From: Caldilineaceae bacterium
GTDB taxonomy: Bacteria; Chloroflexota; Anaerolineae; Caldilineales; Caldilineaceae
DNA: 64,000 nucleotides
Assembly (NCBI GenBank): GCA_026645575.1
Contig: JAPKMW010000015.1
Span: 62,001-126,000 of the forward strand
Direction: 5' to 3'
The translations under genes were made by a program, and so were the position numbers. The notes beneath the pieces were generated by a model that ran no database searches, was not told where the DNA came from, and saw nothing but the letters and a program-made list of their open reading frames with translations. This document shows positions 28,201-36,416 of this stretch, one piece after another. The first letter of the stretch is position 1. Every line of letters begins with the position of its first letter.

Positions 28201-30282
28201 CTACTCTTTGTAATACATCTGTTCCGGATAGACGGCGCCAAAGTAGGACATGATCCAGGGGCCGACAAAACCGCCCTGGCCTAGTTGTTCTTTGGAGGGG
28301 AAGTTGCCGACTTTCTCCAAGGCGGTCACAATCACAACTTCATTACCGACTGTGCCGATAAAGAAGGGACCCTCTTCAATGTGGACACGAATGATGTCCT
28401 GGCTTAACGCCAACCGTTTGGCATCATCGGGTTCCACGCGGGCGGCGTCGTAGATCTCCCACAGCTTCCAGGCCGGATCACCAGGCGGAGGTTCTTCGCG
28501 CGGTGGGTTGCGTTCCAGCGGGTCGAGATCCAGTTCGGTGCCTTCTTTATCTGTGCCACGCACCTGATACCAGGAGCCATAGAGCGGCGCTGTGCGGTCG
28601 TTGTCCACCCAAACGACCCAGTTCGGGAAGACCAGGAAGTTCGGCCCATCACCGACACCCCAACAGCCACGGATATCGATTTCAGAGTTGTCTTGCATGA
28701 TCCCCATTTGTTCGTCAGGGACCACGTTGATTTGCACCTTAAAGCCGACCGCTTCCCAGCCTTCTTTGATAATTTCCGTTGCTTGGCTTTGGGTGCGGCT
28801 TTGCATGGCGCCGGCGCTGCAATCGATACGCAAGGTCAATTCATCACCGCTCGGCAAATCGCGGACGCCATCACCATTTGCATCAACAGCGCCGGCTTCG
28901 TCCAGCAAAGCGTTAGCCTTGGCGGTATCATACTCTACCGCCAGGTCACGCCACTGCTCGTAAAGTTGACGCCCTTCGTCGTTGGCCGTGAATTCTTGGG
29001 CTTTGGGACTCATGGTGCCGGTGGTCTTTTCGCCGGTGCCGAAGTAAACAATTTTCTGAATCTTGTCACGGTCGATGGCATGGGAGAGCGCCAGGCGGAA
29101 ATTGCGATTGCGGTAGAGTTCGCGCTTTTGCGGATCTTGGTGCGTCCAATTCGGATAGACCATGACACCAGTGCCACCGCCGCCGTCCCACAAGTAGGTC
29201 TTTAACCCTACGGTGGCTTCGGCATCGCGGAAGACGGAAAGTTCACTCAGCGGTTGGCTGCTGCAAGGGCGACCACAGATTTCCTGTTCGCCGGCCAGCA
29301 CGCGCAACTTAGAAACTTCCAGATTTTCGATGTAGGTGACGTCGATATAGTCGATGTAGGGCAGTTGATTGCCTGCCGTATCGACGGCATAGTAGTAGGG
29401 GTTGCGCTCCAACTTCAGGCGCGTACCGGCTTCATACTCGACCGGCATCCAGGGATTCAGCACCGGCGTATCGGGGTTGGCGCGCCAGTCGATCTTCTGA
29501 TCATGCTCCTCAAAGGTAGTGACAGCCGTGTTGTATTTAGGATGGAATTGGCTGGCATAATGTTTGGGAACAAACAGCCGTTCCCCCGCTGGCACCATGC
29601 CATTGGGCCACATGGCCAGGCGATCCAAGAAAAGTGGCGCCGGCGCCGCAAAGTTAAACTTCAAGGTGTAATCGTCCACCTTGGTGACTGTCGCTGTTTC
29701 ACCACCAGAGATCAAATAATCAGGCGGCACATCGGAATGATCCGGGTTGATGACCATGTCTTCCCACCAGTAGAGGAAGTCATCGACCGTAAAGGGTTGA
29801 CCATCAGACCACTTGGTTCCTTCGCGGAAGAAGAGGGTATACTCGGTCTTGTCCTCGTTGAAATCCCACCCCTTGGCCAACCCCGGTCGCTTGTCCAAAC
29901 CATCTTTGACCCAGTGGACAGGAGAATAGCCATACATTGCCATCGCCAAATGGTTGCCATTGGTCGCTGTATCAAAGCGATGCCAAGTGCCGCCATATGT
30001 GCCGATTTCATTGTAAGGTGTAATGACCAGTGGTTCCGCCGGAATCCGTTCGTCTAGCGGCGGTAACTCACCAGCCATGACCTTCTCGTGCAACATGGGG
30101 GCTTCGTGGGTGTCGCTCATCTCTTCAGCAGGGGCGGCTGTGGCTTCTTCTTGGGCGGCTGGCTGTTCGGCTTGCGCCGCTGGTTGCTCCGGCGCTGGGG
30201 CCGGTTGGCCGCCGCCACAGGCTGCCAGAATGAGCGTGGCGATCAAGAAGATGCCCAAACTGGTATGCAATTTTCGCTGCAT
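28201..30282 (-). CDS. Oligopeptide ABC transporter substrate-binding lipoprotein (family 5)
   Basis: A 693-residue SBP_bac_5 protein with lipoprotein signal (lipobox LAAC, Cys near 22) and a Gln/Pro/Ala/Glu-rich linker. Family features: LAKGWDFNEDKTEYTLFFREGTKWSDGQPFTVDDFLYWWEDM and NFRLALSHAIDRDKIQKIVYFGTGEKTTGTM. It is about 100 residues longer than a typical OppA. First gene of the importer operon, which then encodes OppB, OppC, OppD and OppF. The ligand may be a peptide or an oligosaccharide, since family 5 proteins bind both. Confidence 0.93.
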   Translation of the reverse strand: MQRKLHTSLGIFLIATLILAACGGGQPAPAPEQPAAQAEQPAAQEEATAAPAEEMSDTHEAPMLHEKVMAGELPPLDERIPAEPLVITPYNEIGTYGGTWHRFDTATNGNHLAMAMYGYSPVHWVKDGLDKRPGLAKGWDFNEDKTEYTLFFREGTKWSDGQPFTVDDFLYWWEDMVINPDHSDVPPDYLISGGETATVTKVDDYTLKFNFAAPAPLFLDRLAMWPNGMVPAGERLFVPKHYASQFHPKYNTAVTTFEEHDQKIDWRANPDTPVLNPWMPVEYEAGTRLKLERNPYYYAVDTAGNQLPYIDYIDVTYIENLEVSKLRVLAGEQEICGRPCSSQPLSELSVFRDAEATVGLKTYLWDGGGGTGVMVYPNWTHQDPQKRELYRNRNFRLALSHAIDRDKIQKIVYFGTGEKTTGTMSPKAQEFTANDEGRQLYEQWRDLAVEYDTAKANALLDEAGAVDANGDGVRDLPSGDELTLRIDCSAGAMQSRTQSQATEIIKEGWEAVGFKVQINVVPDEQMGIMQDNSEIDIRGCWGVGDGPNFLVFPNWVVWVDNDRTAPLYGSWYQVRGTDKEGTELDLDPLERNPPREEPPPGDPAWKLWEIYDAARVEPDDAKRLALSQDIIRVHIEEGPFFIGTVGNEVVIVTALEKVGNFPSKEQLGQGGFVGPWIMSYFGAVYPEQMYYKE

Positions 30283-30780
30283 TCAATTCCTCCTTGGTTG
30301 GTAAAGAATAGTGAAGTACCCGCCGGGGAAAGGCGCGCGTGATGCCAAGCAGAATGCTGTGCTTGCGGACTACTGACATTGCTTTAGCGCTGTTCACCTC
30401 CTTTGTATGCTTGTGCTACTTTTGACCCTGGCCGCCGTTACGTGCAGTGGTAGGAGGGACTGGTCGCAGGCCGGCTATGATCAAAAGGAGCCGCTACAAA
30501 TGTTGGTTCTGTGCTTCTTGACAATAAACGTTAGTGGATAAAATGACCTGAAAGTTTGCTACACTGTTGGGACGTGTATGGTTGGGATAACAACTTCAGG
30601 ATGTGTAACAGATGTTAGCATAGAAGATGAAATCGCGCAACCGTGATAAAGCGAGAAGGACATTTCAGCGTTAGGCCCATCAAACTAGACCTTGAGACGC
30701 CGCGCTCTGCCGGTCACGGACTCGCAATGGACAGGGCGAGTCACGGACTTGCGGCGCGCGGTGAGAAGAACATTTCAGAA
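30283..30780. other. Non-coding spacer of 0.5 kb
   Basis: No gene was seen. It holds the upstream region of the family 5 binding protein and, at 30653-30785, a 110-bp segment flanked by direct repeats. A plus-strand TTGACA at 30529-30534 with TAAAAT 15 bp downstream has no gene behind it. Confidence 0.5.
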
Positions 30781-30785
30781 TTAGG
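30653..30785. repeat. Direct repeats flanking two palindromic cores
   Basis: GAGAAGGACATTTCAGCGTTAGG (first 20 bases at 30653-30672) recurs at 30763-30785 with 20 of 23 identical positions. Between the copies, two variants of the core (GGTCACGGACTCGC and GCGAGTCACGGACTTGC) face each other around 30715-30753. The right copy runs into the stop codon of the glycosyltransferase gene. Confidence 0.65.
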
Positions 30786-33180
30786 GTGCGCTTGCGGCGT
30801 GGATCACCACCGTTGTCAGCGCAACAAAGGCATCATTCAGCGCCACTTCCAGTTGATAGTTGCCAGCCGTGAGCGTTGCCGGTAGCCGGGCGCGCACCCG
30901 TTGGCAAACCACATCCGTAGTTTCTGGCGCGGCGTCAAGTTCTGGCGCAATGTCCCCTTGCCATAGGTCAAGCCGCTCATCACGCACGAGTAAGCGCAGG
31001 GTAATCGGACTAGTTGGTGCTGCACCGCCACCCCAGTAGAGATCAACGGTAAGGGGCGCACCAGCCTGTAAGGGATCGGTTTGCACCTGATACCCAATGA
31101 TCTCTACCGCTGATGGCAGTGCCAGGGCGACGGGATTGGGGATGCCAATCTCGTCGCGTCGGTAACTGCGTACAGGCAGCGTCACCTGGCCGGCAATCAC
31201 CGAGTCACCTAAGCCATCCAGACGCGAGCGGCGTTGACCGGCGGCAGCCAGTTCATACCAGCCGGTAACAACATCAACCGTCGAACCGCCGGCGCACGGA
31301 TCGGTGACTTCAAACGGGTAGCGCTCAATCACCCGTTCCCCCGGCGACCAGACTGGGGTTAGATAGCTGCCGTTGCCGGGTAATTTGTCCACTTGTGCGA
31401 CCCGGCGGCCATCGCCGTCAATAAAGTGGAGAAATGTAGTCAAACTCCGGTGCGTTGGTTGTTCGGCGCGCCAGAAGAGGGTTACTTCGTTGCGCTCTTT
31501 ATGTGGTTTCATGCCCAGCAGCGTTGGGCCATCGTCAAAGCGCACTTCCATGGTGTTGGCCGGTTGGAAATCTGCCGGCCACGCATTGCTCATTGGCGCA
31601 TCGATCTTGACCAGCGCCAGCAGCCGTTGCCCATAGGCATCCAGTACCTCTGCCGCCTGCACCCCCGGCCAGCGTTCGGCTAGTTGTTCGGCGCGCGCCA
31701 TCTTTTCACCGGGATACGCATAAATTACCCCCTGTCCCACCGGTGGCAGCACCAACGTCTCCACCGGATCGAGCGCTTTGACCCGGCTGTTGCTGCGCAA
31801 AAAGGTAAAGGTGGCGTGGTCGGCCCATAGCGGTTGCAGGAAGACTTCGTACCCCTCGGCGGCCAGCTTTTCCAGTGCGGCCAGCGCATCCAATTTGTCA
31901 GCGTCGTAGGCGTAATAACTTTCAGGCTGTTGGGGAAAGCGCACAAAAAAGTCGTAACTGGCCCAACCGCCGCTGATGGTGAGCAGCAGTCCGGCCAATG
32001 CCGTACCACCCCAGGCCGGTAAACGGAGGGACATGTGGATCGTGCGCCACTGTTGCCACCGTTCAATGAGCCAACTCAACCCTAAGCCCACCGGCAAAAA
32101 GGTGGCCGGCAGCGAAGGCAATGTGCGCGAATAGTTGGGCGCCGCTTCGCTCAAGACCGAGGGCATGAGCATGACCAGGCTCCAAATTGCCAGCAGGACC
32201 AACGCATTGACATCAGGATCATCTTCCCGCCACCGCCAGAGTCGTCCTGCCCAGAGGCCGACGCCCACCAAAAAGGGAATAGACAGCAGCGGGTCAAAGA
32301 CCGGTCGCCCAGCCAAGTTGTGCGCCCATTCCACATCGCCGGCAAAGTTGAACATGCCCAGGACATGGCCGACATTTGCCAGCAACGCCCGCCACGGTTG
32401 ATCGCCACTCACGCGGTCGGCAAAGATCGAAACCTCCGAGGCGTGACCAAAGAAGAAATCGGGGTGGCGATAGAACTCGATCCCCAGCGGCAGAAAGACC
32501 AGAAAGGCGATCACGCCGGTCATGAACAGAATGCCGACGGCGCTGTCCACCGCCAATCGCCGCTCTTTGGGATTGCGCCAGAGTAGCCAGGCGGTATAAG
32601 CCAGCAAGATAAAGGGGACAAAGCGTCCACTTGGGTGTGTCCAGACGGTCAGACCGGTGAGAATCCCGCTTGCCGGCAGCGCCCAACGGCGTGACCAAGC
32701 GCGCTGGGCATGGTGGGCAAGCCAGTAGGCGCCAAAAAGCAGACTCAGGATCAGCGGCATGGTGATGACCCGGATGCCATAGTGGCTAAAGTGCAGGTGC
32801 CAGAAACTAATCGCCAGGGTGACGCTGGTGCAAAGGGCAATGGTGCGTGAATGGCGGGTCAAAATTGTGCGGAGCAGCCAATAGGTCGCGGCCACGGCGC
32901 CAATGCCGACCAGCGCCGACGCCAGGCGCAAGCTATAGACATGGAAGCCAAGAAAAGTTCCCAGCAAGGCTTGAAAATAGCTGTAGAGCGCTTCCCGTCC
33001 GCCATTGGCCGGCAAAAAGAGGGGCCGATTGCCATACCAAATTTGCTCGGCGTCAATCGCGTTAAAGGCTTCATCAAATTGAAAACCGGGCGGCACTTCG
33101 CCCAGCTTGTAAAAGCGTAGTACAGCGGCCAGCAAAGTTACCGCCAGCAACAATAGCCAATCACGTCGGTTCCATTTCAT
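30781..33180 (-). CDS. GT39/ArnT-like membrane glycosyltransferase
   Basis: A 799-residue protein of the dolichyl-phosphate-mannose transferase (PMT_2/GT-C) type. The first helix is LLLLAVTLLAAVLRFYKLG, followed by the acidic loop PPGFQFDEAFNAIDAEQIW with the Asp-Glu expected to bind the lipid-linked donor. About ten further helices extend to about residue 400. The C-terminal 380 residues are extracytoplasmic and contain beta-rich domains. Such enzymes transfer a sugar from a polyprenyl carrier to an external acceptor. A second member is encoded at 33818-35788. Confidence 0.85.
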   Translation of the reverse strand: MKWNRRDWLLLLAVTLLAAVLRFYKLGEVPPGFQFDEAFNAIDAEQIWYGNRPLFLPANGGREALYSYFQALLGTFLGFHVYSLRLASALVGIGAVAATYWLLRTILTRHSRTIALCTSVTLAISFWHLHFSHYGIRVITMPLILSLLFGAYWLAHHAQRAWSRRWALPASGILTGLTVWTHPSGRFVPFILLAYTAWLLWRNPKERRLAVDSAVGILFMTGVIAFLVFLPLGIEFYRHPDFFFGHASEVSIFADRVSGDQPWRALLANVGHVLGMFNFAGDVEWAHNLAGRPVFDPLLSIPFLVGVGLWAGRLWRWREDDPDVNALVLLAIWSLVMLMPSVLSEAAPNYSRTLPSLPATFLPVGLGLSWLIERWQQWRTIHMSLRLPAWGGTALAGLLLTISGGWASYDFFVRFPQQPESYYAYDADKLDALAALEKLAAEGYEVFLQPLWADHATFTFLRSNSRVKALDPVETLVLPPVGQGVIYAYPGEKMARAEQLAERWPGVQAAEVLDAYGQRLLALVKIDAPMSNAWPADFQPANTMEVRFDDGPTLLGMKPHKERNEVTLFWRAEQPTHRSLTTFLHFIDGDGRRVAQVDKLPGNGSYLTPVWSPGERVIERYPFEVTDPCAGGSTVDVVTGWYELAAAGQRRSRLDGLGDSVIAGQVTLPVRSYRRDEIGIPNPVALALPSAVEIIGYQVQTDPLQAGAPLTVDLYWGGGAAPTSPITLRLLVRDERLDLWQGDIAPELDAAPETTDVVCQRVRARLPATLTAGNYQLEVALNDAFVALTTVVIHAASAP

Positions 33181-33200
33181 TCACAGATCCAACTATCTCT

Positions 33201-33467
33201 TTAGCGCGCTTCAATCGCCGCCATCAGTAAAAATTTGCCATCAACAATGCGTTCGTAGAGGATCTCGTAACCCGCCACTTGCCAACGAACAATGTCACCA
33301 GTCTGATCCTCTATGCTGTATTCGCCTTCTCGTGGGTAGCCATCTTGAGTTTGTTCCAAGCGATCAAGGGCATCAAATAACTGGGTGCCTTTCGTCAGCA
33401 AATCAGCAATGATCTTGCGATAGAGGTCATTATAGAGGTCATTAATGATCCAGCGCCACGGTCTCAT
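33201..33467 (-). CDS. Putative RelE/ParE-like toxin
   Basis: An 88-residue protein following and overlapping the antitoxin gene by 26 bp. The C-terminal part (DIVRWQVAGYEILYERIVDGKFLLMAAIEAR) resembles the closing beta-strands of RelE/ParE-fold toxins. The N-terminal half is rich in charged helix (RKIIADLLTKGTQLFDALDRLEQ). The assignment rests on the pairing and fold impression; catalytic residues were not identified. The ATG lies inside the antitoxin gene. Confidence 0.5.
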   Translation of the reverse strand: MRPWRWIINDLYNDLYRKIIADLLTKGTQLFDALDRLEQTQDGYPREGEYSIEDQTGDIVRWQVAGYEILYERIVDGKFLLMAAIEAR

Positions 33468-33729
33468 GTCGGCACTCCTCTACGTATTGTTGGCGAATGT
33501 CATCAAGGGTGTAGAGGGGCGCTGTAAACCAGGGGCGGGTTTTTCGGATGATCGCTAACATCGCCTCCATGCTTAACGCCGTGCGATTCCACTCTTCCAC
33601 ACTGACAAGAATGGCTGCCGGTTGTGACCTGGACATTAACACAAGGGGGCCATCGTCCAAGCGCTCTAATAGCTCTTTTTGACGCAAATGAACGTCGCTA
33701 ATCGGCGCCGTTGGCATGATTTTGTCCAT
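33442..33729 (-). CDS. Phd/YefM-type antitoxin
   Basis: A 95-residue protein. The N-terminal half (APISDVHLRQKELLERLDDGPLVLMSRSQPAAILVSVEEWNR) shows the Phd/YefM DNA-binding fold pattern: helix, glycine turn, strand ending in a conserved (A/V)-x-(L/V)-x-(S)-x-E-x-(W/Y). The C-terminal tail should wrap the toxin. ATG 33729 is chosen because AGGAAG lies 7 nt upstream. The gene precedes the toxin and has its own promoter, as usual for type II modules. Confidence 0.7.
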   Translation of the reverse strand: MDKIMPTAPISDVHLRQKELLERLDDGPLVLMSRSQPAAILVSVEEWNRTALSMEAMLAIIRKTRPWFTAPLYTLDDIRQQYVEECRHETVALDH

Positions 33730-33792
33730 CACTGTTCTTCCTGCGAAACACTAGCATAAGCCGAATCTGAAAGTAGTTTATGTTTCGACCCT

Positions 33793-33821
33793 AGTATAGT
33801 TGATCGAGGATGGATGGTCAA
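33793..33821 (-). promoter_or_regulatory. Promoter of the toxin-antitoxin pair
   Basis: On the minus strand TTGACC (33821-33816), a 17-bp spacer and TATACT (33798-33793). The -35 box overlaps the stop end of the upstream glycosyltransferase gene (33818). The leader to the antitoxin ATG would be about 55 nt. Confidence 0.6.
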
Positions 33822-35788
33822 TTCTGGGGCGTGGGCAATGGCGCCGCCTCTGCTATCGTCATGGTATTACTGACAACCAGTGTAGCAAGGGGGAGTGCTG
33901 TTTCCTGGCCGGTGCCATAAGTGACAAGGTTCAGTGTAGCCGGTTCATACAGCGCGGTAACGACACTATACTGCCCTTCCGTCAACTGAGACGGTAGCGG
34001 CAGAGTCAGATACCCCGGCTTCTCATCACCGGCATTCCAGGTGCTAGGAGGCAACAGCGGCCCAATCGGAAAACTGTCCCGCTGGCTGACAACGGCGCCG
34101 CTGGCGTCCAGTAAGCGCAAGGTGACACGGTAGTCGATGGTCGGCTTGTTTTGGGCCAGCCAGGTCAGCGTTGTGAGTAGATAAGCCGGTTCCTCAAGCC
34201 GAGCTGGATGTAGCGTGACCGCCGTCGTTTGCAGAAGCAGTTCATTATTGAAGAGCGCCGTCGGTTGACTTTGCACCTGCGGCTCAACAAAGTGCGGGCT
34301 GACAAAGTGGCAGAGGCGCACATCCAACCAGGCGTAACACTCCCGTTGAAAGGCGATGGCCGTTAGAAACTTGGGTACAAACTCACCGGGATCAACTTCG
34401 TTTTCGGCGGTGAGACTCAACCAGAGACCGGGATGGTCAACCAGCGCCTGCCGCAAATGGTCGTCCATCTCCTCCGGCACCACCGGCGGCGCGTTGACCG
34501 GCCAGTAGTCCGGCAGGGGAATCATCGGCGCGGTAAGAAACGTTTTTTCTGTCGGCAGATAATATTTTGCCAGCAGATGTTGCCGTGGCCCTTCCAACAA
34601 AAGAGCCTCATCAGGCTGGCGGTGGGTGGTCAGATACGCAGTCATTTCCCGGTAGGCGCTCTTCTGGTAGGGCCCAAAATAGTGGGACAAGGCGAGGGCG
34701 CTGGGGGGCATCGCAACGAGTAACGCCGCCAGCCCTACCATCCAGTGCCGCCGACCCAACCAGCCGATCCCGGCGGCAATCACCACCAGCAACGGCGGCA
34801 TGATGTAGAGCAGATAGCGTGTTGCTAGGGTGCGCGAAACCAGTAACGAGAGTACAATTGGTAGGAGAGCGACTAGAAGCAACAGCAGCCAGCCTTGTTT
34901 AGGGGCAAAACCAGACAGGTTTGTCAAACCTGTCTGGTTTATGGGTGACAGCAAGGCGACAAACCCCAGTACCAGCAATGGCAGGAGAAGATACCCCCAG
35001 ACCGCGTCGGCGCTGCCCCAGCGAATGGCGGCGAAGGTGAGATCGCGCCAGAGCGCATCGACAAATTGGAGCGGTGTTGGTTGCGGTCCGCCACTACCAC
35101 GGAGAACAATTGCCGCCGTGTCGTGAAAGCCAGGAGCAAAGGCCATCCAGAGCGCCAACGGTGCGAGGGTCAACAATAGCGCTGCGCCATGCCAAAGCCA
35201 GTAGCGCACGGGCAGCCGTTGCCAGATCAGCCAAGCCAAGAGAAAGCAGCCTTCCGCCCCAATCAACAGTACACTGTAGTAATGCAACCCCATCATGCCC
35301 CAGTTGACCAGTAGGTACACCCCAACCGTACCGGCGCTCGGGGCGCTTGCCAACTGTTGGGTGAGCAGTATCGAAGCCAGCGCCAATGCTACCACCAACG
35401 TGTACATGCGTGCTTCTTGGCTGTAGTAGACCAGGATGGGCGCGGTGGCAGTCAATAGCATGGCTGTCAACGCTGTCCAGTTTGTCAAGCCCAACCGGCG
35501 CGCCAACTGCCAAACCAGTGGCAGCGCTGCCACGCCGGCAAAGACGGCGAGCAGGCGCAAGGCAAATTCACGCTGCCCAACGCCGAGCGACCAGTAGTGC
35601 ATGAGCAATTGCCAAACGGGTGGGTGTTCAAAGGCGGCGCGCCAGTGGAAATCGCTGATCGCCGCCGGGGTCGCCCGCGCCATCAGCGCCGTGGCCGCCT
35701 CATCATAGGCCAGCCCTTTGGCATCCAATGCCCAGAGGCGCAAAGCAAAGGCGGAGAGCAGCAAAAGCAGCAAGGCAAGACGGTGCAT
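33818..35788 (-). CDS. GT39-type membrane glycosyltransferase
   Basis: A 656-residue GT-C enzyme, related in layout to the 799-residue protein at 30781. First helix LALLLLLLSAFALRLWALDAKGLAYDEAATALM with the acidic YDEA loop, then RAAFEHPPVWQLLMHYWSLG and REFALRLLAVFAG as in PMT_2 proteins. Ten or more helices extend to about residue 370; the rest is a beta-rich external domain (from about 380). A perfect 33-bp palindrome lies inside the gene and encodes residues NQTGLTNLSGF in a loop between helices. Confidence 0.85.
   Translation of the reverse strand: MHRLALLLLLLSAFALRLWALDAKGLAYDEAATALMARATPAAISDFHWRAAFEHPPVWQLLMHYWSLGVGQREFALRLLAVFAGVAALPLVWQLARRLGLTNWTALTAMLLTATAPILVYYSQEARMYTLVVALALASILLTQQLASAPSAGTVGVYLLVNWGMMGLHYYSVLLIGAEGCFLLAWLIWQRLPVRYWLWHGAALLLTLAPLALWMAFAPGFHDTAAIVLRGSGGPQPTPLQFVDALWRDLTFAAIRWGSADAVWGYLLLPLLVLGFVALLSPINQTGLTNLSGFAPKQGWLLLLLVALLPIVLSLLVSRTLATRYLLYIMPPLLVVIAAGIGWLGRRHWMVGLAALLVAMPPSALALSHYFGPYQKSAYREMTAYLTTHRQPDEALLLEGPRQHLLAKYYLPTEKTFLTAPMIPLPDYWPVNAPPVVPEEMDDHLRQALVDHPGLWLSLTAENEVDPGEFVPKFLTAIAFQRECYAWLDVRLCHFVSPHFVEPQVQSQPTALFNNELLLQTTAVTLHPARLEEPAYLLTTLTWLAQNKPTIDYRVTLRLLDASGAVVSQRDSFPIGPLLPPSTWNAGDEKPGYLTLPLPSQLTEGQYSVVTALYEPATLNLVTYGTGQETALPLATLVVSNTMTIAEAAPLPTPQN
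34908..34940. repeat. Perfect 33-bp palindrome inside a coding sequence
   Basis: AAACCAGACAGGTTTG, one T, then its exact reverse complement. It stays in frame within the glycosyltransferase gene. Confidence 0.85.
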
Positions 35789-35835
35789 GGGTGGAAGTAT
35801 ACCAGCCTAACCCGTCGTCGGTCAATGTAGTGGGG

Positions 35836-35939
35836 ATCACAAACCTAATTTCTGTCAGAAACGTAACTGCTCCGCTCCTAGCCAGTCCGTAACTGGCTAG
35901 GCGCGGGCTGAGTAATTACTCAGAAACTAGGTTTGTGAT
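35836..35939. mobile_element. MITE-like element, 104 bp
   Basis: The 19-bp ends (ATCACAAACCTAATTTCTG and its complement) match at 18 of 19 positions. A second inverted repeat (CCTAGCCAGT...ACTGGCTAGG) lies inside. No coding capacity. It fills the space between the glycosyltransferase and YbjQ genes. Confidence 0.6.
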
Positions 35940-35943
35940 GTCT

Positions 35944-36261
35944 TTAGATCACAACTGCCGTGCCGCTGACGGCGACCATCAACATACTGCCGCCCTGACC
36001 GACGGTTTCATAGTCCAAATCGATGCCGACGACGGCGTTAGCGCCCATCTTGGTGGCGGCTTGTTTCATTTCGTTGATGGCGATCTCCTGGGCGCGGCGC
36101 AACTCTTCTTCATAGGCGCCGGAACGACCGCCGACAATGTCCCGGAAACCAGCAAAGAGATCTTTGAAAATATTGGCGCCCAAAATGGCCTCCCCAGTGA
36201 CCAGGCCAAGATATTGTTTGATGGGCTTGCCTTCAATGGTAGGCGTTGTTGTCACTAACAT
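35944..36261 (-). CDS. YbjQ family (UPF0145) protein
   Basis: A 105-residue protein of the YbjQ/DUF74 family, which forms pentameric rings and is annotated as heavy-metal-binding without firm proof. It matches over the full length: [28 protein letters not shown], then [27 protein letters not shown] and [17 protein letters not shown] precedes the ATG. It stands alone between a repeat element and the ELW-repeat gene. Confidence 0.93.
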   Translation of the reverse strand: MLVTTTPTIEGKPIKQYLGLVTGEAILGANIFKDLFAGFRDIVGGRSGAYEEELRRAQEIAINEMKQAATKMGANAVVGIDLDYETVGQGGSMLMVAVSGTAVVI

Positions 36262-36416
36262 GGCTCAAACTCCTTCGCTTTTTTGCTTATTACAAGAGCA
36301 TAACAGGTGAGCAGTGCGGCTGTAGTGTACCAGTCAACACCTGATGGGTCAGGTGGCAAGCTTCCAGTAGGCGCTCTGTGTACATGATGACCTGGTGTTG
36401 GTGTACGTAGCGCACC

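Noticed and set aside
30529..30558. Plus-strand promoter TTGACA-15-TAAAAT
   Set aside because: Spacing is short and no plus-strand gene follows before the minus-strand glycosyltransferase.
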